Shown here piece after piece: positions 7,715-19,619 of a stretch of DNA of 35,158 bases. Within the stretch, counting starts at the first letter, position 1, and every line of letters starts with the position of its first letter. A model generated the notes under the pieces. The model ran no database searches and was not told where the DNA came from. It saw only the letters and a list, made by a program, of their open reading frames with translations. A program made the position numbers and the translations under genes. This DNA comes from Priapulus caudatus (taxonomy: Eukaryota; Priapulida; Priapulimorpha; Priapulimorphida; Priapulidae), in contig NW_014577347.1 of NCBI RefSeq assembly GCF_000485595.1, positions 26,014 to 61,171 on the forward strand. Reading direction: 5' to 3'.

Positions 7715-10170
7715 ACGTACATGAGTGCAGGAGAAGGTCACGTGGTTGATCACCGTACATGGGTGCAGGAGAAGGTCAGTGGTGTGCATCACGTACATGG
7801 TGCAGGAGTAAGGTCAGTGTAAATCATCACGGTGCAGTGGTGCAGGAGGTAAGGTACAGATAGTGTCATTCACGTGCACTGGTTGCAGGAGAATAGTCAA
7901 GTGTGTGAATCACGTGCAAGGTGCAGGGAAGGAATGGTCAGTGTAATCATCAACGTCCATGGTGCAAGGAAGAAGTCAGTGTGTTGATTCACGTACATGG
8001 ACAGGAGAAGTTAAAGGTCAGTGATGGTGACACGTGCATGGTGCAGGAGAAGTCGTGTACATGCACGTGCATGGTGGCAGGAGAAGGTCAGTGTATCATC
8101 ACGTGCATGGTGCCAGGAGAAGGTCCAGGGTACTCAATCACGTGCCAATGTGCAAGGAGAAGGTCAGTTATTCATCACGTGCCACGAGTCAGGAGAAAGG
8201 TTCAAGTGCTGTGATTCACGTAATGGACAGGAGAAGGTCAGTGCTATCATCACGCTGCCATGTGCAGGAGAAGGTTAGTGTATCATGCACTGTACATGTG
8301 ACAGGAGAAGCGTGTTAGTGTACATATCCCACGTTACAGGTGGTACAGGGAAAAGGATCAGTGTATCATACGTGCATTGGTGCAGAGAACAGGTCAGTTG
8401 ACTCAATCGCACTGCTGGCATGGGGCATGGCAGATAGGTCCAGGTGGTGTCACTGCACGTGCGTGGTGCAGGAGAAGGTCAGGATGTGTGATCACGTGCA
8501 GTGTGCAGGAGAAGGGTACTGTAGATCATCACGTACATGGTAACAGGAGAAATCAGTGTAAATCAATAAAAATTCCCAAAAAAAACCGGCACTGGGTGCA
8601 GTGAGAAAGAGCGTCAGCTGTATCATCACGTACATCGGTGGCAGGAGAAGGTCATGTATCATCACTGTGACATGGTCAAGAGAGAAGGATGCACGTGTGT
8701 GATCACGTGCATGGTGCAGGAGAAGTCAGTGTAATCATCACGTTGCATGGGCCAGGAGAAGGGTCTGTGTACTCCTCACGTGTATGCATAGGTGCAGGGA
8801 GAAGGTCAGTGATCATCACGGCATGTGCAGGAGAAAGGCTCAGTGTGTGATCACGTGCATGGTGCAGGAAAGGTCCAGTGTATCAATCACGGTGCGATTG
8901 GGTGCAGGAAAGGTCAGTGGTGTGATCACTGTTATACATGGTGCAGGAGCAAGGTCAGTGGTCATCACGTGCATGGTGCGAGGAGAAGGTCAGTCGTATC
9001 TCACGTGCATAGGCTGACGGGAAGTCAGTGTGCTGCTCACGTACCATCGGTGCATGGAGAAGGTCAGTGTGTGATCACGTACATGGTTTTTTGCAGGATG
9101 AAGGTTCAGCTGGTCATCACTACAGGCAGTGGCTGTGCAGGAGAAGCGTCAGTGAGTGTGATCACGTGACAATGGCTGCAGGAGACAGGTCAGTGTAATC
9201 CATCACGTGCATCGGTGCAGGAGAAATGGTCAGTGTGTGATCACCGTACATATGTGCGGAGAACGCGTCAGGTGTGTGATCACGTACATTGGTTCAGAAA
9301 GGCAGGGATGACGGATGGTCAGGAGCAGTGTATCATGCCCCGTGCATGGGTGCAGAGAGAGTCAGTGTTATCATCACGTCGCATGCGTGCAGGAGAAGGT
9401 CGAGTGTATCAATCACGTCTATGGTGCAGGAGAAAGGTAGTGTAGTCAGTCACGTACAATGGGCAGGAGAAGGTCAGTTGTGATCCATCACTGCATGGCG
9501 CACCGGAGGAAGGTTCAGTGTATCATGCACGTGCATCGGTGCCGAGGAGAAGTCAGTGTAATCATCACGCGTCGATAGGTGCAGCCAGAAGGTCAGTGTA
9601 ATCATCACGTGACTGGTCAGAGAAGACAGGTCAGTGTGATCATCATCGTAGCTAATGGTCAGGAGAAGGTCAGTGGTATCATCACGACATTGGTGCAGAG
9701 AACAGGTTCAGTGTATCATCACGTACATGGTGCAGGAGAAGGTCAGTGTGTATCATCACGTGCACATGTGCAGGAGACAGCTCTAATGGTGATCCACGTC
9801 ACATGGTCGCAGGGTAGAAGGTCAGTGTTTCCGCAGGCAGAAGCATGTATCACGGCCGATGGTGCAGGAGAAGCGTCAGTGCTAATCTTCACGTAGCTGG
9901 GCAGTGAGAAGTCAGCGTGTATTCATCACGTACATGGTGGCAGAAGAAGGTCAGTGATATTCATCACGTGCCAGTGGTGCAGGAGAAGCAGGTCAGTTTG
10001 TATCATCGCCGTTACATATGGTGCAGGAGAAGGGTCCAGTGTAATCATCACGTGCATGCGCCGGCAGGTAGAAGGTCAGTGTATCATCACGTGACATTGG
10101 GCAGGAGAAGTCAGGTATCATCACGTGCGTGGTCAGGGAAGGGGAAGCCGTCAGTTGATATCATCACGTA
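7715..10170 (+). repeat. 35-bp minisatellite spanning the exon end MVQEK and its donor
   Basis: About sixty-five head-to-tail units with a basic period near 35 bp, full of one-base indels. The unit is ATGGTGCAGGAGAAG|gtcagt followed by gtatcatcacgtgc. ATGGTGCAGGAGAAG are the last codons (MVQEK) of the linker exon at 10931-11056, and gtcagt is its donor, so the unit spans the junction. The same unit appears in clean form at 11041-11179, and in contig 2 at about 16500-16970 (+, degraded) and 18060-19570 (-). Most units contain TCACGTGC, an E-box. The short open frames across this array are shadows of the repeat. Confidence 0.9.
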
Positions 10171-10387
10171 CATCGTCGTGCGTGCGTGCGTGCTTGTGTG
10201 CGTACTTTTGAGCGTGCACGTGGTCCTTTGTGTGTGTGTACGTTTGTGTGTGGCTGAATCGTTTGCTCACGCTGCTTAATATTGCAGTGTGCTGTTATCT
10301 GACAGCTAAGATGTCTCAAGCCAGCCCAACTGGTCATTGGTGGGCGCTGTTCTGTCACAAACTAAGAGCACTTGTAAATGCAAGAGA
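10171..10387 (+). other. Intron piece with a GTGC simple repeat
   Basis: Starts with cgtgcgtgcgtgcgtgc and GT-rich sequence to about 10250, then unique sequence. It separates two copies of the duplicated module. Confidence 0.5.
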
Positions 10388-10830
10388 TCCTGTTCAATTA
10401 ATGCACTAGACGGCAAAAAAGCACGAAGTAACAAAGGGATTCTGTGTATCACCAGGCAGAATACTTGATAATAAAAGGCAGGGTGTATTACAATGTTCCA
10501 TTAATGCGCTAGATGGGGAAAAAATCATCATGGGGTAACAATTGAATTCTATGTATCACCAGGCAGAATACTCGATAATAAAACGAAGGGCATATTACAA
10601 TGTGCCATTAATGCGCTAGATGTAAAAAAAATCATGGCACGGAGTAACATATGGGCTCTACGTATCACAAGGGCAGAATACAGATCATAACAGGGAGTGT
10701 GTATATTACAATGTTCCATTAACGTGCTAGATGGGAAAAATCGGCACGGAGTAACAAACAGATTCTACGTATCACCAGGCAGAATTAATACTCGATAATA
10801 AAACCGAGGGTGTTTTACAAAAAAAAAACA
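10388..10830 (+). repeat. About 110-bp tandem repeat, second block (four units)
   Basis: Units begin with variants of tccattaatgcgctagatg and contain gaaaaaatcat, cacggagtaacaa, ctacgtatcacca, ggcagaatactcgataataa. They are homologous to 7196-7470. The block stops about 100 bp before the clean dynein exon. Confidence 0.75.
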
Positions 10831-10930
10831 CCGGCAGAGCTGCGCGGCACACGTGAAGCCAGCGACGCAGCTCTGGTGAAGACAGACTGGTAAGGAGGGA
10901 AGCCATTCATGCTGTGTGTGTTTGTTCCAG

Positions 10931-11056
10931 TCGCTGAACAGGTTGGCTGCGCTGGTGCGTGGGGAGCTGCCGAAGCTTGTACGAACCATCCTCTGCGCTC
11001 TCATCACCATCGATGTGCACGGCCGGGACATCATTACCTGCATGGTGCAGGAGAAG
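10931..11056 (+). CDS. DNAH14-like: Axonemal dynein heavy chain, last linker exon (LVRGELPKL...DVHGRDIITCMVQEK)
   Basis: Clean 42-codon exon with acceptor tttgttccag (ending at 10930) and donor AAG|gtcagtg (11057). It reads SLNRLAALVRGELPKLVRTI and continues LCALITIDVHGRDIITCMVQEK. Dynein heavy chains have LxxLVRGxLxxLxRxxLxALITIDVHARDIVxxL at the linker/AAA1 boundary, directly followed by a VxxxxxFEWxxQLRYYW segment. That next segment is present at 20284-20397 on contig 2 in the same phase (0). This frame-intact copy is taken as the functional one rather than 7560-7698. Glycine replaces the common alanine in DVHARD. Confidence 0.93.
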
Positions 11057-11179
11057 GTCAGTGTGTGATCACGTGCATGGTGCAGGAGAAGGTCAGTGTG
11101 TGATCACGTACATGGTGCAGGAGAAGGTCAGTGTGTCATCACGTGCATGGTGCAGGAGAAGGTCAGTGTATCATCACGT
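11041..11179 (+). repeat. Clean four-unit start of the MVQEK-donor minisatellite
   Basis: catggtgcag recurs at 11041, 11076, 11111 and 11146, an exact 35-bp period. The first unit overlaps the exon end; the rest are intronic. The array is cut by the assembly gap, so its true length is unknown. Confidence 0.95.
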
Positions 11180-11189
11180 NNNNNNNNNN
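11180..11189. other. Assembly gap (10 N)
   Basis: A fixed run of ten N inside a minisatellite, the typical placeholder of a scaffolder. Gap size is unknown. Sequence to the right does not continue the array. Confidence 0.98.
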
Positions 11190-11880
11190 TGTCGAGAACG
11201 TACGCTGCCTGTACTTTCTCACACCTGCGCAAGCGATGGCATCGGACCGCCGCCGCAGTGAACTGAGACTGACACGAGCTGGGATGAGCGCGCGAAGTAG
11301 TCATCGACGCGCGGCATGAACGGCGCGTTCTAGGTCGGCGCACCTTCGGCCCGCTCACGCGCGATGTTTGGGTCTGCGCAGCTAGCCACGCAGGGCAGCC
11401 CGCACAACTCCACTCGCTTGTTCAGATGTAGGGGCCGGGCCGAAGATGACGACAGATCGACGGGGTCGCGCGCGCGTCCGACCGAAACGCAAACAAACGT
11501 CGAGGCCGTTCGGAGTAAGTCGAGAGTCACTGCGCGCGCGCGTCGTGTGCGTTTCCACGCCGACGTACGTTCTCACAGTGTTCAGGCCGGCAGCTCTTCA
11601 CTTCTTGAGCAGGCGATCCTTCCACTGTAGGCCTGCGCGGCAACGCGGAAGTAGTGCCATCGCACCGCTCAGGATCCGAATCTCTTTGCCGTCTGAGGGT
11701 GAATTGACGAGCGTTCGCCTTCCAGCCCGGAGTGAGATCCGCCTGCAGTGTAGTAGTCGTAGAGGCTCTGCCGCCTGCGGCTGCGTGCGGGCAGTGTTTG
11801 GCGCGGTTGGTCGTCACCTTGCTCATTCTCTCTCGTGAGATTCTGACGCGACAGGTGTCAAAGAGTTGCACAATGCCCAC
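11190..11880. other. GC- and CpG-rich block without a recognised gene
   Basis: Markedly richer in CG dinucleotides than the flanks (for example cgcgcgcg words near 11467-11545). Several overlapping open frames exist on both strands, as expected from GC-rich sequence without stops. None resembles dynein or any family I know. It could be a CpG-island-like promoter, a repeat, or foreign sequence joined at the gap. Confidence 0.45.
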
Positions 11881-14225
11881 GCTGCCAGGTTAAACACGTG
11901 CTAGCCATCTGTGCAGGAAAGGGTGTGATGTTCCAGAATTGTCGACGGACGGAATTTGCGGGTCATGCGGCCCGGTGGTTCTATGCCTTGGTCGAAGTTG
12001 TGTACTGTGCTTGCGTGTGAGTCGAGTGCAGCAGTTACATACAGTTACAAAATACCTTAAATGGGGAATAACAACAATGACACATGTATTACATAGGCTA
12101 GGATAGTATGTGGTTAAATGATTACTGCTTAAGATATATAATATTAGTTCTCTACTAGATACTACTATCCCTTGTTGCCACATTCCTGTTGCCTGGGCTC
12201 ATGTGGCCAAATAACATAGCATAGAGCTAATAATATATTGGTGGCTAGTCTAGAAGACATTGACCCGCCCTTCTGTATTGCATTGTATTTTTACCATGTA
12301 TTATTATCAGGACTGAATAATAACAGGTTATTCACTCTATTATCTACTATTATCTCTATTATTCGCGAATAATTTCTATTCATTCACTCATTGTATCTGT
12401 AAATTGTTAATTGATTAATACCTTGCAGTTGCACGTCTAGGCTATCTCCGCTGATGGTCATTAGGTTGTATGTGAAACATCATGATCTAGCCTCCAATGC
12501 AAATAACGGTCTTCTTGCTCAGGGTTAGAAGGACCCTATATTAGAAGACCCACTACTATTTTTTATACTATCATTATGAAGATACCTTATACTATATTAG
12601 AAGATTATTGTAGCATCAATTCCCGTTTGCTCGGCTTAACTACTAGCTGTGGAGATTTCCCAGCTGGGCGTGTGTAAATCACGATGCGGCAGGTAGCGCT
12701 TAGACTAGGATGCGTGATAGATTGAACTCGCCGGTGTATACATAGAAGAACCATTACATTGACTAAGAGAGAGATATAGAGTTACGCAATACTTAGAGTA
12801 TGATAATTCAACGTGGTTACTGCCGTTGATATAACGCTGTTGATATAATCCAGCTTAATCAGCATAATGTATACACTAAAGGTGATCATTTGGAATAGGA
12901 ATGAATAGTTCTAATGGTTGTGCGATAAGAGAAAAATAGTTTACTTAGAAACGCAGTTGCCATAAAAATGGATGCAATCATTTGTACCAGCACGGGTCTT
13001 CTTTTCTGTTCAGCAGGCGTGAAAGTTTCATGTGTCACCAGCGAACGAAATCTGGTGGCGGAGTGCACGTCAGGAGCGGCGTGGGGCTTGCCGCTAGGTA
13101 CTATAATTAAAGAGCCGCGCCGAATCGAAAGAGGCGGCGGAGCGTTATTCTTTCAGGTCGAGGTGCTGTAGGAAGAAAGAACGAAGAAGAAGAAGAAGAG
13201 AAAGCCGATTTACGGTCTCGAAGGAGAGAGATAACAGAGGACAAGGAGAAGCACGAGGTTTTCAGGAAGGAACAGACAGACTTACAGGGAAAATGAGGGC
13301 TCAGCCGCAGAATCTTTCAGTTACAGGTGGAGCAAGAACGCGGGATTTTTCAGTTAGGTAGCAGCAGGAGCGACTACTGAGGCGAAGCACACCCGTGGAA
13401 GATACCTAGGTCTATTTGCGAGCATCGAGGTGACGCACGTTAAGTTCAGGGGAAGACGAAACCGAGGCGTCCCTCTGCGCGCGACGCGTTGGTTAATTCT
13501 TCATATTAGTTCTTAGTGGTCTACTAGATCCGCCTGCATATACGAATGCGACGCGGAATTATTGTAAAACTAGTATGGACACAATGAAACTATAACGCTC
13601 TACAGCTTTAATATCCCGAATCTAAACTCATCAGGTTTGTTCTTGTTCCACTAGCTGTTACTACTCCTGTCTATTTGCTACGGGCACTCACCGTTTCCTT
13701 GCCTTACATATACGGAAGGACCACGCCGAACACTGAATTCCAAACAACTAGGGCAGCACGTACGTTAACTAATAATAACGGCCTTCGTCGCTCACCGCTA
13801 GTTCGGCCTAACCCTTAGTCGGGCCGACTTACACTACTCCTCGTTGGCTAGCGAAGAAATTTTTACGTAGCAATTCCGGATAGGTGGTGTGTCGCAGCGC
13901 TGTGCTTGAGACAGATATGACAATAGTGTCACTGTTAGAGTTGTTTGGCAAGCTTACCAGGCATTTCGTATTCTTCGGCCAAGGGTGGATCCCCTTATGT
14001 CCAGGGCTCCTACGCCTGTGTAACAGTCGGAGAGCCTCGGCGGTTTTCGTTCACCATATTGGATGCCCCTGTGGTATATTGACGTTAGTCACACAGCCTG
14101 GTCACAGGCAGCTTGAAGCGTTTCATATTAAATATATGACGCAGGGGTCGTGTCGCTGCTGCACGGCGACAAGTTATACTCTAAATTTATAGTTGTATAT
14201 TATTAATTAGTCAGCTATATTATAT
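11881..14225. other. About 2.3 kb with no recognised gene
   Basis: AT-rich, with a purine-rich stretch of GAAGAA words around 13170-13270. Short open frames (for example 12968-13171 and 13884-14192 on +) show no family motif. Composition and lack of exons suggest intron or intergenic sequence. Confidence 0.4.
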
Positions 14226-14233
14226 TTACACAT

Positions 14234-14555
14234 GGCTATAGCCCGGCAGCCGGCGTACGTATATCCGACCGGCTCCCGGGCACGTGTCTTCGATTTCCTA
14301 GATGCCCAGGCAGTTTTTACATTGTTTGCGTTATCTCACACGTAAACAAGGGTTCAGGGTTAGAGTTAGGACTTTAGCCCAGTTAGGGTAGTAGGTTTTT
14401 AGGCGGCTTTAGAGTAGAGTATTGTCGGTTTTGTCGTAGGCGCTTTAGGGTTAGGTTTTTTTTAGCACGGTTCAGGCCGTTTATAAGAACTGGCCGCCGG
14501 CATTAGGATACGAAAGAAGACCTGTGCCCCGAGCTGCCCAGCCGGGGATATAGCC
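14234..14555. repeat. Fold-back element with TTAGGG-like centre
   Basis: Left end ggctatagcccggcag with ggctcccgggcacgtgtctt further in; right end, read on the other strand, ggctatatccccggctgggc then ctcggggcacaggtcttc. Arms of roughly 60 bp are imperfect inverted repeats. The interior contains gggttcagggttagagttag (14350-14369) and other TTAGGG variants. No coding capacity. Confidence 0.55.
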
Positions 14556-14829
14556 ACAGCGAATAATATTTAGAACTGTCGCCGGTGCCCACAGCACCAC
14601 GAGACCCCTGCGCCTATATATTTTATTGAACGCTCAAGTGCCGCATGGCCCAACGCTTTCGACTGCCGCGCCCCCGTGTTGTGGTTCCTGGTCGGGTTAC
14701 ATATCATACATGCACTGCATTCTAGTGCATATTAGCTCTAGTACTTACTAGCCCGCGTTCGTATTAACTGCCGCTCAGGGTTTAAATCTGCCTGGCGGGC
14801 GTTTATCCGTGTTTATCAAATCGATGCTC

Positions 14830-15235
14830 AAGGTGTGCAAAATCCACTTTAGGCCCCTTAGGTATTACGCGAAGCACCGCAGTGATGCACAGATTTCTGT
14901 GTATCATCAACTGAAATGCCACAGACTTTTCGTAATGTAACTTATTCTTAGGAATGATTGCCAAAACCCGTTAACCCTACTTCAACCCCCAACCATAACC
15001 CTAACAGCACTCGTGAATACCTAAGCCAAGGTTATACTGTTATGACTTAGGGTCTAGTTAGGCGTTTTGCATTCATTCCTGATATACGGCAAACGCATAA
15101 GTCGTTTTGCGCATCACGTATGATGATACACAGAATCTTTGCTATTCAATCTTTCTCAGTGGATCTTAGCTCTTACCTAAGCCGCTGAAGCGGCAAGCGG
15201 TGCGCTAATAGGTGGATTTGCTGCCCTAAGGTGCC
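14830..15235. repeat. Second fold-back element with CCCTAA-like centre
   Basis: ctgtgtatcatca near 14897 is answered by tgatgatacacag near 15121 on the other strand, and aaaatccac plus gcaccgc on the left by their complements near 15190-15235. The interior has aaccataaccctaac (about 14990-15004) and ttagggtctagttagg. Structure parallels the element at 14234-14555. Confidence 0.45.
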
Positions 15236-16500
15236 ATACATATATACAATTATATAGTTTAAAATGTTCGTATGATATTTCTTCATAGACACTACCAAAA
15301 AAATGTTATAGCTTCATTACATCTCTCCCTTCACCTGTCCCACTCAGTCCTACTGCTTATCTTCAATTTTCCAGTCTTCCATCAAAGACCACCCGGGGCC
15401 GAATAATAAAGAAGCTCTGAGAGTTTTCAGCTTCTCAGAATCCGCAGCAAGCACCTAGAGGCACTGCACGGCAATCCTGTTGGCGCCCTCTAGTGCGCAA
15501 GTGCTTTAGAGACGTTTGACATATCGCCCTACACAACCCACTGAGCGATGATTTTCTAGAGCATCACAACCGCAGGCCTCAGTGGGTGCCGAACCAGGAT
15601 TTTTTGAACGGAGGACGGCTGTCCAGGAAGAAGATAAGGCTGCACTTTTTCTTGTTACTTTTTTCTGGTGCCAGTCTCCTCTGTTTTAAAAAGCTTGCCG
15701 GGAGGCCACTTTGGTGGGGGGCGGTCTGCCGGGGACCTCTCCCAAGATTTAAAATAAAAAAATTGTTTGTGTCTGTATTCTGGACGAGCATCCTTGAGCC
15801 AGTAATTTTTGGATGTCCTAGAATCGCAATTAATAATTTGATCAGATCCGCCGTTCCCCCGGTGACCGCTTGCGCGACCCCTCTTTGCCCATTTCTACAG
15901 TTTTTATTAACGAATAGTATAATAAGCAAGTAAATCTTTATCAGAAACAACTAGCGCCTAAAACAATATTTTTTTATGGAGACAACTAAGTATAAGAAAA
16001 GTCCCTTGTTGATGATGCGCCTGTGTGCACACCGGTTCGGGTGTTGTGCTGTGTCACTCGAACCGTGCACCCATTGCGCCCATTGCTGGTTGCAGGGTGA
16101 GGTCCTGTAGAGGTCCCTGTGTGGTGAGTGTTTGTTCAGACTCTTAGTCCCAGCTCGGTGCTATTAGACTCATCATCACGTTACTCCCATGATGCAGGCG
16201 AGAGCCGGGTCGACGTGGTTGCGTGTGTCGATGCGGTGTGCTCGCTGGGATCCGGCGTCGTCTAGAACGCACATGTGCTAGTCTAGTTGTATCATCACGT
16301 TGGTGGCGCAAAGTTGTCCTGTATGCTCGTTCGGTCCGCCCGTGCAGTGAGCGCTGAACTTTAGAAGAAGCTCAACAATTTGATGTGAATGGTCAGTGGT
16401 CTCTGCCGCAGTCTCCAGCATGTACTGGATTTTTAGTTCGCCCTTCTTATCATCAGTGTGTATATGCGTGTGCAGTAGACGATTGACCTAAGGTCAGTTA
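15236..16500. other. About 1.3 kb with no recognised gene
   Basis: Includes 15586-15933, which is open on both strands over more than 110 codons but shows no family motif on either. The block from about 16000 carries scattered atcatcacg words, the decayed edge of the 35-bp array. Confidence 0.4.
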
Positions 16501-16970
16501 TCTTTGGTGTATCATTCACGTGCTATGTGCCAGCTGAGGATCAAGTACAAATATGGTGGTTGAGGAGTAGGGTCAGTTGTATCATCACGCTGGCTTCGGT
16601 GTGCAGCAGAGAAGGTCAGTGTTATCATCGAGACTGTGACCATGGCGCAGGGAGGCGAGAAGCGTCAGCAAAATTGGTATCATCACTTCCTACCATTCGC
16701 ATGCGTGCTGCAGCTATGACGAGAGAAGTGGCAGTCCCTCGCGGTTCTGTGATCATTACACACGTGCTGTCCCCCGACGGGATGGGTGCGCAGGAGGTGT
16801 ATATGGGTTTCTCGACGCAAAGCCTGTGTCATATCACGTGCATGGTGCAGGGGTGGAGTGCTACAATGCGTCAGTGCGCTGTTATCATCCACGTGCCCAC
16901 TGGGTTGGCAGTGAGCCGGTTAAGGGTCAGTCATGAGCGTTTGTATCAATTCACGTAGTGGTAGATACAC
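16500..16970 (+). repeat. Degraded 35-bp minisatellite, + orientation
   Basis: Scattered matches to the MVQEK-donor unit, such as ggtcagttgtatcatcacg (about 16570), gcagagaaggtcagtg (about 16607) and tcacgtgcatggtgcagg (about 16834), separated by unrelated bases. Orientation is as in contig 1. Confidence 0.7.
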
Positions 16971-18059
16971 TGAAAGCCTTCTTCTGTGCCTGCAGCCCGA
17001 TCCGCACTTAGAAGCATAGATTATTGGCATGATCATGCAAATGTGTTGGACTCCACACTCGATTCGCAAGGGCGATGAATGATTGCGAGGACGGGCCCTC
17101 TCTCCCTCGGCCGATGCAAGGGTGAGCCGACGCGTAACAATATCTACCCGACCACAAGCCACTTATCGACGCACAAAAAGAGAACGGACGAACGTGTCAG
17201 TGTGTGTTTCATCATCGAGAACCTTATACTTTGATCAGCATAATTCAGTTCTCTAACTGTTGTTCTGACGCTGCACTGCCCGAGGCTGCAAAACAGAGTC
17301 CGATTGATACCAGTGACATGATGTCTCCAGTAATGAAACAGCCCACCGAGTTGTTGTAGTGCAGGCGCACCGGTGAAGTCCGAGTTGACGATCCATAACT
17401 GCTCGCGAATGGCTGTGCGATCTGTAGTCTTGCCTCTCCGCGTGGTACATTGGGTGACTGTGATTTGACTTCCCATTTTCAAAGAATATGGCGACTATTT
17501 AAAAGATACCGTGCACCGTAAGGTGTTGAAGTGAGCACTTCGACTCTTTTTAGGCCTCCTGAGCAAGTTTCTTAAGTGCACGCATTTCGATTCACAAGAT
17601 ATGAGAACATGCGGTCCAATAACACCCAATTCAGTTACATCAATATAACCGAGTTAATTCTTTACATGTCAATACTATTAAATAGGTTTGCGGGGTGCTC
17701 GCGTGGTGCACTTGAATTAGGGGTTAAGGGTTAGTTTTTAGGACATGCTTTTTCATTGGGGTACCCATGCTTCTCTTCCTTGGCGGCCCGTATTTTGGCG
17801 TTATTATACCATAGAATACATTATATCTACGGTATTTAATCATGACGAGGGCTGTGAATTAACGTTTGTGTTTGCCCTGTACTGTAGTAATACTGTCTTG
17901 GGATGCGCGGGTGTGTCTGACCAGATTAGTCTACCAGTATTAGCCCTCGCTCCCGCTCAGGTTAGCCCCGGCCGGTGGTGTGTGTGATTCACATGTCAGG
18001 CGTGGCCGATTGGGATCGCCACTTGGCTCGCCCCAATGAGGGGGTACGATGTACCGACC
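16971..18059. other. Spacer between opposite-orientation arrays
   Basis: About 1.1 kb separating + and - oriented copies of the same minisatellite. It contains a telomere-like ggggttaagggttag (17719-17733). Minus-strand open frame 17144-17482 (112 codons) has no motif I recognise. No supported gene. Confidence 0.4.
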
Positions 18060-19570
18060 CATGCAACGTGTGATGATACATCTGACCTTTCTCCTGCACA
18101 TGCACATTGATCAGCACACTGACCTTCTCTAGACTGCACCATGCACGTCTAGTCTTAGATTGACAGATACAACTGACCTTCTCCGTGCCACCATCACGTG
18201 TGCTGATACTACTGACCTTCTCGCTGATCAGCCGTTATACATGCACGTGGGTGCACCGAACTGACCTGTACACTGACCTTATCTCCTCTGCAACCCCATC
18301 CGCATAGCAGTGGATCACACACTGACCCTTATCGCTGCTCCATGCAAGCTCCGTGGATCGATTACTACTGACCTTCTCCTGCACCATTGCCACTGGTGAT
18401 GATACACTGACCTTCTCCGCACCATGTACTGTCGATTCACACAACGTGACCTCTCCTCCGCACCAATAGGTATGTTGCGTGATGAATTACACTGACCTTC
18501 TCTCGCCAATGCACCCCTACTGTGCAACGTGACTCCCACACATGCACACTTACACCATCTCTCTATCCCCCAAGCCCTGCCCAACCCTATGGCCAGCGCT
18601 GATGATACACTGACCCTTCTCCGTGATACATCGCACGTGATCATCACACTAGACGCTTCTCGCTGCACCCATGCACTGTGATCACACACTGACCTTTCGT
18701 GCCTCCACATTCGCACGTGATCCACACCATCTGACATATCCCTGGTACCAATGTATCAGTGATGATACACTGACCTTCTCGCTGACGCCAATACACAGTG
18801 ATGCATACCTGTCCTTCTCCTAGGCCCACCATGCAGCGTGATCACCACACCCCTGACCTCTCTCCTGCACTCCAGTGCACGTGTTCCGTTATGCACCGCC
18901 GTCCACCTGGACCTTCTCAAATTGCCTGGCCCCCATGCCCAGCCTGTATTGGGCACCCACTGACCTTCTCCTGCCCACATGCACGGATGAATACACTGAC
19001 CTTCTTCCTGCACCACGCACGTGATGATTACACTGACCGGTCTTCCGTGCCACCCATGCACGTAGATGATTTACCACTGACCTTCTCCTGCCACATGCAC
19101 GCTGGATGAACACTGACCTTCTCCTTGCACCATGCTTACGTGATGATACACTGACACCTTCTCCTGCACCATGCACGTGATGATACACTGACCTTCTCCT
19201 GCATCAGACGGAAGAACACGACCTTCTCACTGCACCATGCACGTGATCACACACCTGACCTTCTCCTGCACCATGCATTGACGTGGCGATGGACACACTG
19301 ACAGTTCTCCTCTGCACAATGCAGGGGTGAATGCACTACTACCGACCTTCTCCTGCACCACGCACGTGATGCATACATCTGACCTTCTCCGTGCACCTAC
19401 AGCGTGATGATACCACTGACTTCTCCTGCCCACCATCAGTACCGGGTCAGCCGTGATGATACACTGACCTTCTCCTGCACCATGCACGTGATGCATACAA
19501 CTGCACCTTTCTCCTGCACACGCACGTGTATTGGATACACTGACCTTCTCCTTGCCCACCACTACACGTG
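18060..19570 (-). repeat. 35-bp minisatellite in reverse orientation
   Basis: About forty units reading cactgaccttctcctgcacc then atgcacgtgatgata, the exact reverse complement of the contig 1 unit. Units are noisy on the left and cleaner near 19080-19570. The array ends about 50 bp before the acceptor of a + strand dynein exon, so it runs opposite to the gene. Confidence 0.92.
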
Positions 19571-19619
19571 ATGATCTATTGATTTGTCACTAGCCATCTC
19601 TGGCTCTCTTTTCTTACAG

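Noticed and set aside
7921-9896. Many open frames of 65-120 codons rich in VHGAGEGQ / MVQEKVSV-type repeats
   Set aside because: They are readings of the 35-bp intronic minisatellite in three frames; frame is lost at each indel and no domain is present.
4440-15003. Chromosome end, suggested by CCCTAA/TTAGGG words
   Set aside because: Only short, varied tracts inside fold-back elements and in the middle of contigs.
15579-15950. Overlapping open frames of 115-123 codons on both strands
   Set aside because: No recognisable motif on either strand and no splice-supported neighbours; likely chance in a stop-poor stretch.
17144-17482. 112-codon minus-strand open frame containing FHYWRHH
   Set aside because: Looked faintly dynein-like (YW), but no surrounding motif fits any dynein segment; no homologous family recognised.
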